Assembly (NCBI RefSeq): GCF_016881065.1
Contig: NZ_WXYN01000002.1
Coordinates: 5,234 to 69,233, forward strand
Origin: Planococcus soli
Lineage (GTDB): Bacteria; Bacillota; Bacilli; Bacillales_A; Planococcaceae
Length of the DNA: 64,000 nucleotides
Direction of reading: 5' to 3'
The notes beneath the pieces are model-generated. The model saw nothing but the letters and a program-made list of their open reading frames with translations, searched no databases and was not told the origin of the DNA. Positions 42,754-50,884 of the stretch are shown here, piece by piece. Position 1 is the first letter of the stretch. Each line of letters begins with the position of its first letter. The position numbers and the translations under genes are program-made.

Positions 42754-44184
42754 ATGGCCAAACAATTAGTTGAACAGATCACCAATATGGATGAAGACTT
42801 TGCGCAGTGGTACACGGATGTTGTCACCAAAGCAGAACTGATTGACTACTCAAGCGTTCGAGGCTCCATGATCATTCGCCCTTATGGCTATGCGATCTGG
42901 GAAAACATCAAAGCATCGCTCGACCAGGAAATCAAAGACACGGGACATGAAAATGTCTACATGCCACTGCTCATACCAGAAAGCCTGCTTCAAAAGGAAA
43001 AGGATCACATCAAAGGATTTGCGCCTGAAGTGGCGTGGGTTACACATGGCGGAGACGAGAAGCTGGCCGAACGCTTGTGCATTCGGCCAACATCAGAAGT
43101 TTTGTTTGCCGAACATTATAAAAACATCATCCATTCCTATCGTGATTTGCCGAAGCTGTATAACCAGTGGTCAAATGTCGTCCGCTGGGAAAAAACGACA
43201 CGGCCGTTTTTGCGCACGCTCGAATTTTTGTGGCAGGAAGGACATACTTGCCATGAAACAGAAGACGAGGCTCAGAAAGAAACGCTCAAGATGCTCGACG
43301 TATATGCCGATATTTGTGAGCGGGTACTGGCAATTCCAGTGGTAAAAGGAAAGAAAACGGAAAAAGAAAAGTTTGCGGGAGCAAAGTCTACCTACACGAT
43401 TGAAAGTTTGATGCACGACGGAAAAGCGCTTCAATCCGGAACTTCCCACAACTTCGGCACCGGATTTGCGGAGACATTTGGAATCGAGTTTTTAAACAGG
43501 GAAGGCAAGCTGGAGCCGGTTCAACAAACTTCATGGGGATTCACCACAAGAATAATTGGTGCGATGATTATGGTCCATGGCGACGACAAAGGATTGGTGC
43601 TGCCGCCTGCTATAGCACCGATCCAAGTGCTGATTGTTCCAATCGCGCAGCATAAGGAAGGGGTACTTGATGCAGCCTACGAAGTTCACCATTCGCTCCA
43701 AACCTCTTTGCGGGTTAGCATAGATGCGAGCGATAAAAAACCAGGGTGGAAATTCAATGAATCCGAAATGAAAGGAATTCCAATCCGCTTGGAAATCGGT
43801 CCGAAAGATATTGAAAACGAGAAAGTGGTTTTGGTCCGAAGAGATACCGGAGAGAAGATTGATGTAAAGAATCATGAGATCGAAACAGCAATTGAACGGC
43901 TGCTCCAAAAGATTCAAAGCTCGTTATACGAAAAAGCATTGGAACACCGGTTGACTAAAACAACAGTTGCTGTGAATATGGATGAGTTTAAAGACAATTT
44001 AATCCAGGTTGGGGGGTTTATCAAAGCGATGTGGTGCGGCGATCAAGCATGCGAAGACCAAATAAAAGACCAAACGCAGGCGACTTCACGCTGCATTCCA
44101 TTTGAGGAAAAAGGCATTTCTGTAACTTGTGTGTATTGCGGAAGAGCTGCGAAAGAATTGGTTTATTGGGCAAAAGCATACTAG
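42754..44184 (+). CDS. proS: Prolyl-tRNA synthetase, archaeal/eukaryotic-like type
   Basis: 476 residues from the ATG with GGAGAATGG upstream; the longer frame starts before the ribosome binding site. Class II synthetase core: motif 1 ([16 protein letters not shown]), motif 2 ([17 protein letters not shown]), anticodon-binding domain (about 290-390) and a C-terminal zinc-type domain with Cys residues ([10 protein letters not shown] ... [10 protein letters not shown]) that bacterial-type ProS lacks. A second ProS of this kind, under a T-box, is typical of the B. cereus group; whether it is the only one in this genome cannot be seen. Confidence 0.93.
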   Translation: MAKQLVEQITNMDEDFAQWYTDVVTKAELIDYSSVRGSMIIRPYGYAIWENIKASLDQEIKDTGHENVYMPLLIPESLLQKEKDHIKGFAPEVAWVTHGGDEKLAERLCIRPTSEVLFAEHYKNIIHSYRDLPKLYNQWSNVVRWEKTTRPFLRTLEFLWQEGHTCHETEDEAQKETLKMLDVYADICERVLAIPVVKGKKTEKEKFAGAKSTYTIESLMHDGKALQSGTSHNFGTGFAETFGIEFLNREGKLEPVQQTSWGFTTRIIGAMIMVHGDDKGLVLPPAIAPIQVLIVPIAQHKEGVLDAAYEVHHSLQTSLRVSIDASDKKPGWKFNESEMKGIPIRLEIGPKDIENEKVVLVRRDTGEKIDVKNHEIETAIERLLQKIQSSLYEKALEHRLTKTTVAVNMDEFKDNLIQVGGFIKAMWCGDQACEDQIKDQTQATSRCIPFEEKGISVTCVYCGRAAKELVYWAKAY

Positions 44185-44210
44185 AGCTCTATGTTCTAAG
44201 TGGCAAAAGG

Positions 44211-44243
44211 GAAGAACTTCTTAATGAAGTTTCTTCTTTTTTA
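44211..44243 (+). terminator. Intrinsic terminator of proS
   Basis: GAAGAACTTC pairs with GAAGTTTCTTC (one bulge), followed by six T. Confidence 0.8.
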
Positions 44244-44303
44244 ATTTGGACAAGGATAGAAGTGAAACTCTGAAGAAAAACACCTGGAACAATTTCCAAA
44301 AAA

Positions 44304-44334
44304 TGAAACTATCCTATTGTGCTTTTCGTATAAA
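44304..44334 (+). promoter_or_regulatory. ECF (sigma-W-like) promoter
   Basis: TGAAAC, a 17-nt spacer and CGTATAAA, 32 nt before the start of the 95-residue membrane protein gene. The ATGAAACT context and CGTATAAA box are shared with the promoter at 38547. Confidence 0.65.
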
Positions 44335-44365
44335 TAGCTAACTTAAATGGATAAAGAGGTGGGAA

Positions 44366-44653
44366 ATGGAATCTCCTTCACATGCAAAAGCAGATCTAAG
44401 CAAACAGATTAGCTTAAGAAAAGTCATGAATTGGTATGGTGTCCTTTTGTTTTTGGGATTGCTGATTTCTATCCATGCTCATGAAATTAAAGATGTCAGC
44501 GGATTTCTGCTTTTCATTCTCATAAGCAGTGTGCTTTACTTTCTGATGTTGAATCTTTACTTTGAAAATGAACCAGGAAGAAAAATAGTTTTTATCATGT
44601 TGTGTTTTATTGCTTTGTTCAGCCTGTTTATGGTGTTCTATACAGCAACTTAA
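44366..44653 (+). CDS. Membrane protein under an ECF promoter
   Basis: 95 residues, three membrane helices (about 21-40, 44-66, 72-92). GAGGTG upstream of the ATG. It is followed by the HEAT-repeat gene at 22 nt, likely in one operon. No family recognised. Confidence 0.75.
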   Translation: MESPSHAKADLSKQISLRKVMNWYGVLLFLGLLISIHAHEIKDVSGFLLFILISSVLYFLMLNLYFENEPGRKIVFIMLCFIALFSLFMVFYTAT

Positions 44654-44675
44654 AAAGGAGTTGATCATTTCAATC

Positions 44676-45404
44676 ATGATACTCGAGCAACAATTATTGG
44701 CAATCCAACAATTGTTGGAACGCGGCGGACCAGACTCCTTTCATGGAATAGCGGAATATTTAAAAGAAGATAACCGAGAGGTCCGAATAACAGCTATCGC
44801 AGCATTGGGAGAACTTCCTGCCAATCCGATGATCAAATCCGTACTCCTGCTATTGACTGAAGATCCGGACGAAGAAGTCCGTTATTTGGCACTTGAATCA
44901 TTATGGGGATATACAGGAGAAGGTGTTTTCAATGCTCATATCAGGCGGCTGAAAGACTCAGACGAACTGGTGCGAATGTCAGCGGTAGAAGGCTTAGGTG
45001 AGCTGAAGGATGCTAGAGCGGAAAAATATCTTGTTAGATCCTTACGCGATGAGGAAGAAATTATCCGGAGAGATGCTGCAGCAGGACTTGGTAAAATTGG
45101 AGCCGCAACTGCCATTCTTGTACTTCAAAAACAGCTCCAACAGGAAAAGAGCAGTTTAGCCAAAGTGGGGATCTATACCGGTTTGTATCTGTTGGGTTCT
45201 CAAATTCATTTGCAATCACTCTTGAACTTATTGAGCGATCCGTCTTATCTAGTAAGATGCGCTGTTGCAAACACGGTCGTCACTATAGCTGACCAAGAGA
45301 ATGAAAAAGTGATCAAAAAGGCTCTTAAAGCGGCATTGCGGAGAGAGTTCACGATTGCCGGCCAATCTACCCTGCAAGAAGTATTGGATGAACTAAACTC
45401 ATAG
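44676..45404 (+). CDS. HEAT-repeat protein (PBS-lyase type)
   Basis: 242 residues with about five HEAT units of 31 residues, e.g. VRITAIAALGELPANPMIK, VRYLALESLWGYTG, VRMSAVEGLGELKDAR and IIRRDAAAGLGKIGAA. Such repeats form a scaffold for protein binding; lyase activity is unlikely. AAGGAG is 15 nt before the ATG; an ATT start 3 codons upstream would be better spaced, so the exact start is uncertain. Part of the ECF-promoter operon. Confidence 0.85.
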   Translation: MILEQQLLAIQQLLERGGPDSFHGIAEYLKEDNREVRITAIAALGELPANPMIKSVLLLLTEDPDEEVRYLALESLWGYTGEGVFNAHIRRLKDSDELVRMSAVEGLGELKDARAEKYLVRSLRDEEEIIRRDAAAGLGKIGAATAILVLQKQLQQEKSSLAKVGIYTGLYLLGSQIHLQSLLNLLSDPSYLVRCAVANTVVTIADQENEKVIKKALKAALRREFTIAGQSTLQEVLDELNS

Positions 45405-45419
45405 ACAGGAGGTGGGAAT

Positions 45420-45998
45420 TTGGAAATGATTTTTATTCGCCATGGCCAAGGCGAGCATACAGTGAATTTGCCTGACAGTCTTCATTTGACCAATCCTTCA
45501 TTGACTCTCAAAGGAATCAGCCAAACTGAGAAATTAAGAACTTCACTCCCGTTAAACGCTAAAGATGTGTTAATCGTTAGCCCAACTTTAAGAACCCTTC
45601 AAACGGCATCGATATGGAGCGCGGGTATTGCATGCCAAAAAATCATCCATCCACTGGCAGGTCCACGAATATTTCCTGCCCGGTCGAATGCTGCAACTTT
45701 GCCCTGTGACAGGCTGCTTGATTTAGACAGGCTTCAAAGTGAGTTTCAAAATTTCACTTTTGCGCCAGACATGTCTTCCTGCTTTTGGCCAGAAGGCATT
45801 AACACGCTGTCGGAAGATGGATTTTCCCAGTTGGCTGAAAAGTTTATCGGGTTTTGCCGAAGTTTTGAATGCCGCAAAGTATATATCGTTACACATGATG
45901 GGACCATTACATCATACCGCCAAAAGATTTTAAATCAAAAACTCACGAGAGAAGATTTTCTTGGTGAAACAGAATGGATTCAACTGGTGGTTGATTAA
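45420..45998 (+). CDS. Histidine phosphatase family protein
   Basis: 192 residues with the phosphoglycerate-mutase-like motif IFIRHGQGEH (phospho-His in RHG) near the start and the second catalytic site IVTHDGTI at about residue 160. TTG start 7 nt after AGGAGG, or ATG two codons later. It is 15 nt behind the HEAT-repeat gene. Substrate unknown. Confidence 0.88.
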   Translation: MEMIFIRHGQGEHTVNLPDSLHLTNPSLTLKGISQTEKLRTSLPLNAKDVLIVSPTLRTLQTASIWSAGIACQKIIHPLAGPRIFPARSNAATLPCDRLLDLDRLQSEFQNFTFAPDMSSCFWPEGINTLSEDGFSQLAEKFIGFCRSFECRKVYIVTHDGTITSYRQKILNQKLTREDFLGETEWIQLVVD

Positions 45999-46023
45999 AC
46001 TATTAATACTCAGGGAGGAACAA

Positions 46024-46578
46024 ATGGACAAACCAAATGCATTTCCCACAATTGAATCCAAGAGATTAATATTAAGGCAAGCAACTGAAGAAGATGCAGA
46101 AAATGTATTAGCTTATTTATCCAATGAAAAAGTTACCAGGCATATGGGAATTGAACCCTTCGAATCACGGCAAGATGCGATCGATGAAATTTCATGGTAC
46201 AGATCGATTTTTGAAAAAAATACAGGAATCAGATGGGGAATTACACTAAAAGGCCAAGATAAAGTTATTGGCAGTTGTGGATTTTTGAATTTAAAGGCTC
46301 AGCATCACCGTTCGGAAATTGGGTTTGAATTGAGTGAAGAATACTGGGGTATAGGGATTGCAAGTGAAGCATTCCAAGCAGTTATAGCATATGGGTTTGA
46401 AACCATGAACTTGCAGCGGATCGAAGCCTTAGTGGAACCAGCCAACATATCCTCGCAGAAACTGGTCGAAAAACAGGTGTTCCAGAAAGAAGGTCTTCTA
46501 AGAAGTTATGAATTTACGGCTGGAAAGTATGATGATTTGTATATGTATTCCTTGTTGAAACAAGAGTTTAGCAGTTAG
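46024..46578 (+). CDS. GNAT acetyltransferase, RimJ/RimL-like
   Basis: 184 residues from the ATG after GGGAGGAAC, 25 nt after the phosphatase gene. ESKRLILRQATEEDAENV, GSCGFLN and EIGFELSEEYWGIGIASEA are the RimJ/RimL-type features. Many such enzymes acetylate protein N-termini or other amines. Substrate unknown. Confidence 0.92.
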   Translation: MDKPNAFPTIESKRLILRQATEEDAENVLAYLSNEKVTRHMGIEPFESRQDAIDEISWYRSIFEKNTGIRWGITLKGQDKVIGSCGFLNLKAQHHRSEIGFELSEEYWGIGIASEAFQAVIAYGFETMNLQRIEALVEPANISSQKLVEKQVFQKEGLLRSYEFTAGKYDDLYMYSLLKQEFSS

Positions 46579-46678
46579 AAAAGTTTTAGAAGAATGTGTT
46601 GCTATTATACGTTGAAACGTACGATCATTTTTTAATGTGATTTAGATTAGTATAAAACACTTTCAAAAACAAATCATG

Positions 46679-46870
46679 TTAATTTTCTTTAGCGGGAGAT
46701 TTTTTGTAAAACTTGTCTGTAAGGATGATATAAAAGAGTGTAATAACCGTAAATTGTGCAATATTGCTAAACCACTCAAACGAACCTTGATTTTTATAAT
46801 CGAAACCCACTAAAGTAATAAGCAAAACTGGAAATAAAACTACGTAAAAATAAGGTCGATTAAGTTTCAT
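46679..46870 (-). CDS. Small membrane protein
   Basis: 63 residues from the ATG after GAGGGGGAGC; two membrane segments (about 7-23 and 38-52), basic tail KSPAKEN. No family recognised. Convergent with the preceding GNAT gene. Confidence 0.65.
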   Translation of the reverse strand: MKLNRPYFYVVLFPVLLITLVGFDYKNQGSFEWFSNIAQFTVITLFYIILTDKFYKKSPAKEN

Positions 46871-46989
46871 CTTGCTCCCCCTCAAAAACTAGTTTTTTGT
46901 AGTTACAGCTCTTATTATATCGATTGGTTTCGAGTAAGGTTTCATGTTGGATTGAAATAATTTACAAATCCAGTCGGTCAATTACACTT

Positions 46990-48123
46990 TTATTTCTCCG
47001 AGAAGATCGTTGTTTTGCAAAAAAGAAACAAAAAACCGATGCCCGCAAACACAATAAAGGCAAGAGAATAGGAGATTTCTTCTATCAACATGCCCGCAGC
47101 CATCGATCCTAGGGATTGGCCAATGCCCAATGAAAAAAATGAGATGCTGACGCCAGTAGAAGGAGCATCAGGAAAGTCGCGCGTACCCCAGACAATAAAC
47201 AGTCCGGTCATGAATATAAAGGAAATTCCGAAGAGCAGTGCCGATAAATAGATGGCTGCATGATTAGGAATGGTTAACGCTAAAATTGAGGCGGATACAA
47301 CCACAACTCCCAATCGGTATGATCGACTTAGTCCGATCGTTTGGATGATAGCGCCAGCGATACCTCCAATAATCCCAGCGCCTCCCATGATGATCCAAAA
47401 TACAACACTTTCATTTGCTGAAAAACCGTGTATGGCGGTTAAGTAACTTCTCGAGAAGGTCCAATAAATAGAAGAACTAAAACCGATTCCGACAGATGCG
47501 AGGATCAAGAAACGTGCCTTTATTAATAGTCTGAAGTTAAATCCACTTGATTGATTTATTGAGAAAGGCTGTTTTTCTTCTTTGATCACAGAAGCATTCC
47601 ACCAAAAAACCATAGTGGCCATAACAGCGAAAAGTACATAACTCCATCTCCACTGTTCTGTAAATAGTAAAGCTACAGGACCTGTTAAAAAAATCCCAAA
47701 GCTCGTACCCGTATTGATCCACGTATTCCCTTTATCTTGAAGATTCGATTTCATTGTATGAGACACCACTTGGCTAAAAGCAGGAGAAACCCATCCGCTT
47801 CCCAAACCTGCTACAAAAGCGCTAAAGGTCAGCATATAAAATCTTTGAGAGGCCGCCATCCCCATCATTCCGAGGCAGGCAGTACTGGCCGATAATAGAA
47901 TCACGTGACGTGCGCTAAATTTATGGATAAAGATAGAAGCTGTCAGCAAGGCCAGTGTATAAGCGATATAGGCAGCTGAACTCACATACCCTGATTGGCT
48001 GGCAGATAAATTTAAAGTCGCACTGATATCGGGCAGGAACAAACCGAAACTATACCTGGCAAAAGCGTAAGTTACGGCGACCATGGCGATGCCAGACATG
48101 ATAATTTTCCACATTTTTTTCAT
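46990..48123 (-). CDS. MFS transporter, YbfB/YjiJ-like
   Basis: 377 residues with twelve predicted helices. The N-terminus VAVTYAFARYSFGLFLPD and the A-motif-like loop IHKFSARHVILLS are typical of the YbfB/YjiJ branch of the major facilitator superfamily. Probably an exporter of a small toxic compound, since it is paired with a TetR gene directly upstream (same strand). Shares a 21-bp operator with that gene. Confidence 0.88.
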   Translation of the reverse strand: MKKMWKIIMSGIAMVAVTYAFARYSFGLFLPDISATLNLSASQSGYVSSAAYIAYTLALLTASIFIHKFSARHVILLSASTACLGMMGMAASQRFYMLTFSAFVAGLGSGWVSPAFSQVVSHTMKSNLQDKGNTWINTGTSFGIFLTGPVALLFTEQWRWSYVLFAVMATMVFWWNASVIKEEKQPFSINQSSGFNFRLLIKARFLILASVGIGFSSSIYWTFSRSYLTAIHGFSANESVVFWIIMGGAGIIGGIAGAIIQTIGLSRSYRLGVVVVSASILALTIPNHAAIYLSALLFGISFIFMTGLFIVWGTRDFPDAPSTGVSISFFSLGIGQSLGSMAAGMLIEEISYSLAFIVFAGIGFLFLFCKTTIFSEK

Positions 48124-48131
48124 CTCCTATG

Positions 48132-48152
48132 ATAGATAGAACGATAACTCTA
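48132..48152 (-). promoter_or_regulatory. Putative TetR operator before the MFS gene
   Basis: ATAGATAGAACGATAACTCT plus A on the plus strand; it matches the element before the TetR gene at 18 of 21 positions, about 9 nt upstream of the start codon. Confidence 0.75.
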
Positions 48153-48184
48153 TTTTTGTTTCAAAAAAATAAGCAGTTGCCTAC

Positions 48185-48703
48185 TTATAATTGTTGAACT
48201 AGAGGTATAAGTGAATACTCGATTTTTTCGATATCCATTGTTTCCGATAGGGAAGTGGCTCCTTCAAATAACAACGATAGTTGCAGAGCAACTGAAGGGG
48301 ATAGCCCGTTCGATTGGAAAAACTGGAGCATCTTTTCTTTATGCGAATAAACCTTCTGAACAATCAACTGATCTGGTGCATTGCCAAACTCCTCTTTTGC
48401 CCGCAAAAACATACAACCGTTAGATGAACTATTTTTTAACCAAATCAAGTGGCCAGCAGCAAGACGATTCTCGATTGATCCTGTTTCATTTTGTTTCGCC
48501 TGCTCTAATAAATCGAAGTAAGCCTGTTCTCTTCTGTTTAGAATCTCTAAGATAAGCTCTTCTTTAGAATTAAAGTGATTATACAGTGTCATAAGAGCAA
48601 CGCCGGCTTCTTGGACAATCGCTTTCAAGCCAATTGCGTGAAACCCATGGCTGTAAAAAAGCCGTTCGGCGGTAACGAGCAAATCTTCTTTTTTAGAACT
48701 CAT
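48185..48703 (-). CDS. TetR family repressor
   Basis: 172 residues from the ATG after GGAGGAGAATCAT. The helix-turn-helix (about 5-45) reads FYSHGFHAIGLKAIVQEAGV then TLYNHFNSKEEL. The C-terminal part is a ligand-binding domain of unknown specificity. The repressor gene lies upstream of the MFS gene, and both have the same 21-bp element; autoregulation and control of the transporter are inferred. Confidence 0.92.
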   Translation of the reverse strand: MSSKKEDLLVTAERLFYSHGFHAIGLKAIVQEAGVALMTLYNHFNSKEELILEILNRREQAYFDLLEQAKQNETGSIENRLAAGHLIWLKNSSSNGCMFLRAKEEFGNAPDQLIVQKVYSHKEKMLQFFQSNGLSPSVALQLSLLFEGATSLSETMDIEKIEYSLIPLVQQL

Positions 48704-48721
48704 ATGATTCTCCTCCAAATT

Positions 48722-48742
48722 ATAGATATAACGGTCACTCTA
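48722..48742 (-). promoter_or_regulatory. Putative TetR operator before its own gene
   Basis: ATAGATATAACGGTCACTCT plus A, 18 of 21 bases the same as at 48132. The core is a loose inverted repeat of TAGAGT and ACTCTA type. It lies about 19 nt before the TetR start. Confidence 0.75.
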
Positions 48743-48855
48743 AAAATAACATAAGTTAAGAAAGAGTACAATGAATAGCGTAAGGTTATGATGACTAATT
48801 TTAAAATTACATCTAGATATAAAAATCAAAAGAAAGTATTAGAGGAGGTTCGACT

Positions 48856-49056
48856 GTGCCCATTATCAACCATGAGGTGTACATCCATGCACCTATTTCC
48901 AAGTGTTTTGACCTTGCCAGAGATGTGGAAGTGCATACTGAAACTACTGCAAAGACGAAGGAACGGGCTATAGCAGGAGTGACCACGGGATTAATGGAAA
49001 AAGGCGACTGTGTAACGTGTGAAGCTACTCACCTTATGGAAAAAGCCTCTAATTAA
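48856..49056 (+). pseudogene. Truncated SRPBCC family protein
   Basis: 66 codons from a GTG after AGAGGAGG. INHEVYIHAPISKCFDLARD and HTETTAKTKERAIAGVTTG are the N-terminal part of Bacillus SRPBCC (START-like) proteins of about 150 residues. After CEATHLME the frame diverges and ends at a hairpin (CCTCT/AGAGG, 49043-49065). More than half of the domain is missing. Confidence 0.65.
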
Positions 49057-49367
49057 GAGGTTATTTCTTTTGACTATATAATCCCAAAAAATCTGTTGTA
49101 AATAATGAGACTAAGAGTATTAACAAAAAGATTATCTGACTAACAGTATATGTAAGCATTCGGATTATCCGTATATCTCTTTTCTATGACAGCATGTACA
49201 ATCTCGATTATTGTTGTATCACTATATTAATTTTTAAAAAATACCAAAAATTCAAACAAAACAATCCTTTTCTAATTTGTTGCTTTTTAAAATGGTAATA
49301 TAAGTCTATAGGTGTAAGAAAATAATGATTGAAATTGAAAATCTGAATAAGGGATCTGGTAGATTGT
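49057..49367. other. Gene-free stretch
   Basis: 311 bp, AT-rich, apart from the hairpin at 49043-49065; nothing else is recognised. The promoter of the yndJ locus must lie here. Confidence 0.5.
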
Positions 49368-50276
49368 ATGAAGCCGATTTATGTGGAAATTGAAATAGAA
49401 TCAGATGTAGAAAAAATTTGGGTATATACACAGCAGCCCAAGCTTCACGAACAATGGGATTTGCGTTTTTCATCGATTACATATAATGAAAAGTTGCCAG
49501 AAGAGGATGTGCAGACTTTTACCTACTCCACCAAAGTGATGCCGGGCATAGAAATTGTTGGATGGGGCGAAAGCAAAGGAACACACGAAAAAGCTAGCGG
49601 AGAAAAAACTTCTGCACTGCATTTTGGTACAGAGCAGTTGCTGTCGCCAATTGCTGAAGGCAAAGGTTACTGGAAATACATTCCCCATGAACAAGGCACC
49701 ACGTTTTTAACCCAATATGATTATAAGGTTCGATTTGGTGTTTTTGGAAAACTGGTCGATCGGTTCTTTCGTCCGTTTATGGGATGGGGAACAGCTTTAA
49801 GTTTTGATGTGTTAAAGCGATGGATTGAAATGGGAGAAAGCCCGAAGACCCAATATCGCCGATTTTTTGCTTTTTATGCCATTTGTTTTTTGTTTGCGTT
49901 TGTGTGGCTTTATCAAGGATTGGTTCCGAAAGTCTTAACACAACATCCTTTGGAAATTAGCATGTTAACGCAGCTGTCTCCGTTGACTGCGGCACAAGGC
50001 TCTACTGCAATTATATGGATTGGCGGAGCGGAGATGCTTTTTGCCTGTTTGTGGCTAATACCAAAACTGCAAAAGTATTTACTGAAGCTGCACATCGTTA
50101 TTTTTCCTTTCCTTACACTAAGTGCAATTATTGCTTCTCCCGCCGTAGCCATTGCGCCATTTAATGTCATCACGCTAAACATCACTTTGTGGATTTTATC
50201 AATCATCGGATTGCTGCTCACTGAACAGCTTCCGACTGCGAAAAGCTGTAAAAGAAAAAGGGGGAGAGCCGCTTGA
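49368..50276 (+). CDS. SRPBCC/DoxX-like membrane protein (yndJ locus, gene 1)
   Basis: 302 residues. The N-terminal SRPBCC domain (1-145: IEIESDVEKIWVYTQQPKLH) is followed by four membrane helices (about 165-290), the DoxX-like part. The next two genes overlap or abut it, making a three-gene operon like B. subtilis yndG-yndH-yndJ. Function of the locus is unknown. No strong RBS is seen; GGGATC is 15 nt upstream. Confidence 0.75.
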   Translation: MKPIYVEIEIESDVEKIWVYTQQPKLHEQWDLRFSSITYNEKLPEEDVQTFTYSTKVMPGIEIVGWGESKGTHEKASGEKTSALHFGTEQLLSPIAEGKGYWKYIPHEQGTTFLTQYDYKVRFGVFGKLVDRFFRPFMGWGTALSFDVLKRWIEMGESPKTQYRRFFAFYAICFLFAFVWLYQGLVPKVLTQHPLEISMLTQLSPLTAAQGSTAIIWIGGAEMLFACLWLIPKLQKYLLKLHIVIFPFLTLSAIIASPAVAIAPFNVITLNITLWILSIIGLLLTEQLPTAKSCKRKRGRAA

Positions 50277-50884
50277 CGATCTACTCGACTTTATTAGGAA
50301 AGAAGTTTGGAAAGCTGCACCCGAAACTGCAGCATCGCTATACACTGCCTATAGACCAAACGTTTTATGCAGAAGGACATATGCAGCAAATACAAACCGG
50401 GAGCAAGCTGCTGTCTCCTTTTTATCTGTTAGCGTCAAAGCTCAACTTTTTATTTCCTGAAAGCGGCGAGAATATTCCTTTCACAATTGCCAACCGCTGC
50501 CGCATCAATCAAAACGATGAGGCAGAAGTCTCTTGGGAGCGATCGTTTTTCTTTCCAGAGTCTGTGCGCAAGTTTAATGCCAAAATGACAATCGATTTGG
50601 AAAAACAGTTGGTGAAAGACTACTTGGGCGATGTGCCTTTGTTCTACTCAGACTTACTGTTTAAGGTGACGAAGGAAGGATTTCTGATGATCACTTCCGG
50701 CACACAAAAAGTGGCGGTTGGAAAAAAAGAATTGAAGATTCCAAACATATTTCAGGGACGGGTTGTTGTGCTGGAAGGGTACGATGAAGTGAAAGAAGTC
50801 TACACCATCCATGTATCCATCTACAATAGCTTGATAGGAAGGATTATGATGTATGCTGGTGAATTTACGGAAAGCGGTCGTTAA
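50273..50884 (+). CDS. DUF4166 protein (yndJ locus, gene 2)
   Basis: 203 residues; the opening YSTLLGKKFGKLHPKLQHRY is typical of DUF4166. Soluble, no membrane helix. The TTG start lies inside the TGA of gene 1 (4-nt overlap), with GGGGGAGAG before it. Found next to YndJ-like proteins in Bacillus; role unknown. Confidence 0.85.
   Translation: MTIYSTLLGKKFGKLHPKLQHRYTLPIDQTFYAEGHMQQIQTGSKLLSPFYLLASKLNFLFPESGENIPFTIANRCRINQNDEAEVSWERSFFFPESVRKFNAKMTIDLEKQLVKDYLGDVPLFYSDLLFKVTKEGFLMITSGTQKVAVGKKELKIPNIFQGRVVVLEGYDEVKEVYTIHVSIYNSLIGRIMMYAGEFTESGR

Noticed and set aside
49441-49500. GATTACATAT match resembling an XerD arm
   Set aside because: It lies inside the SRPBCC coding region and has no XerC-like arm at the right distance; similar isolated matches at 51505 and 54009 were rejected for the same reason.
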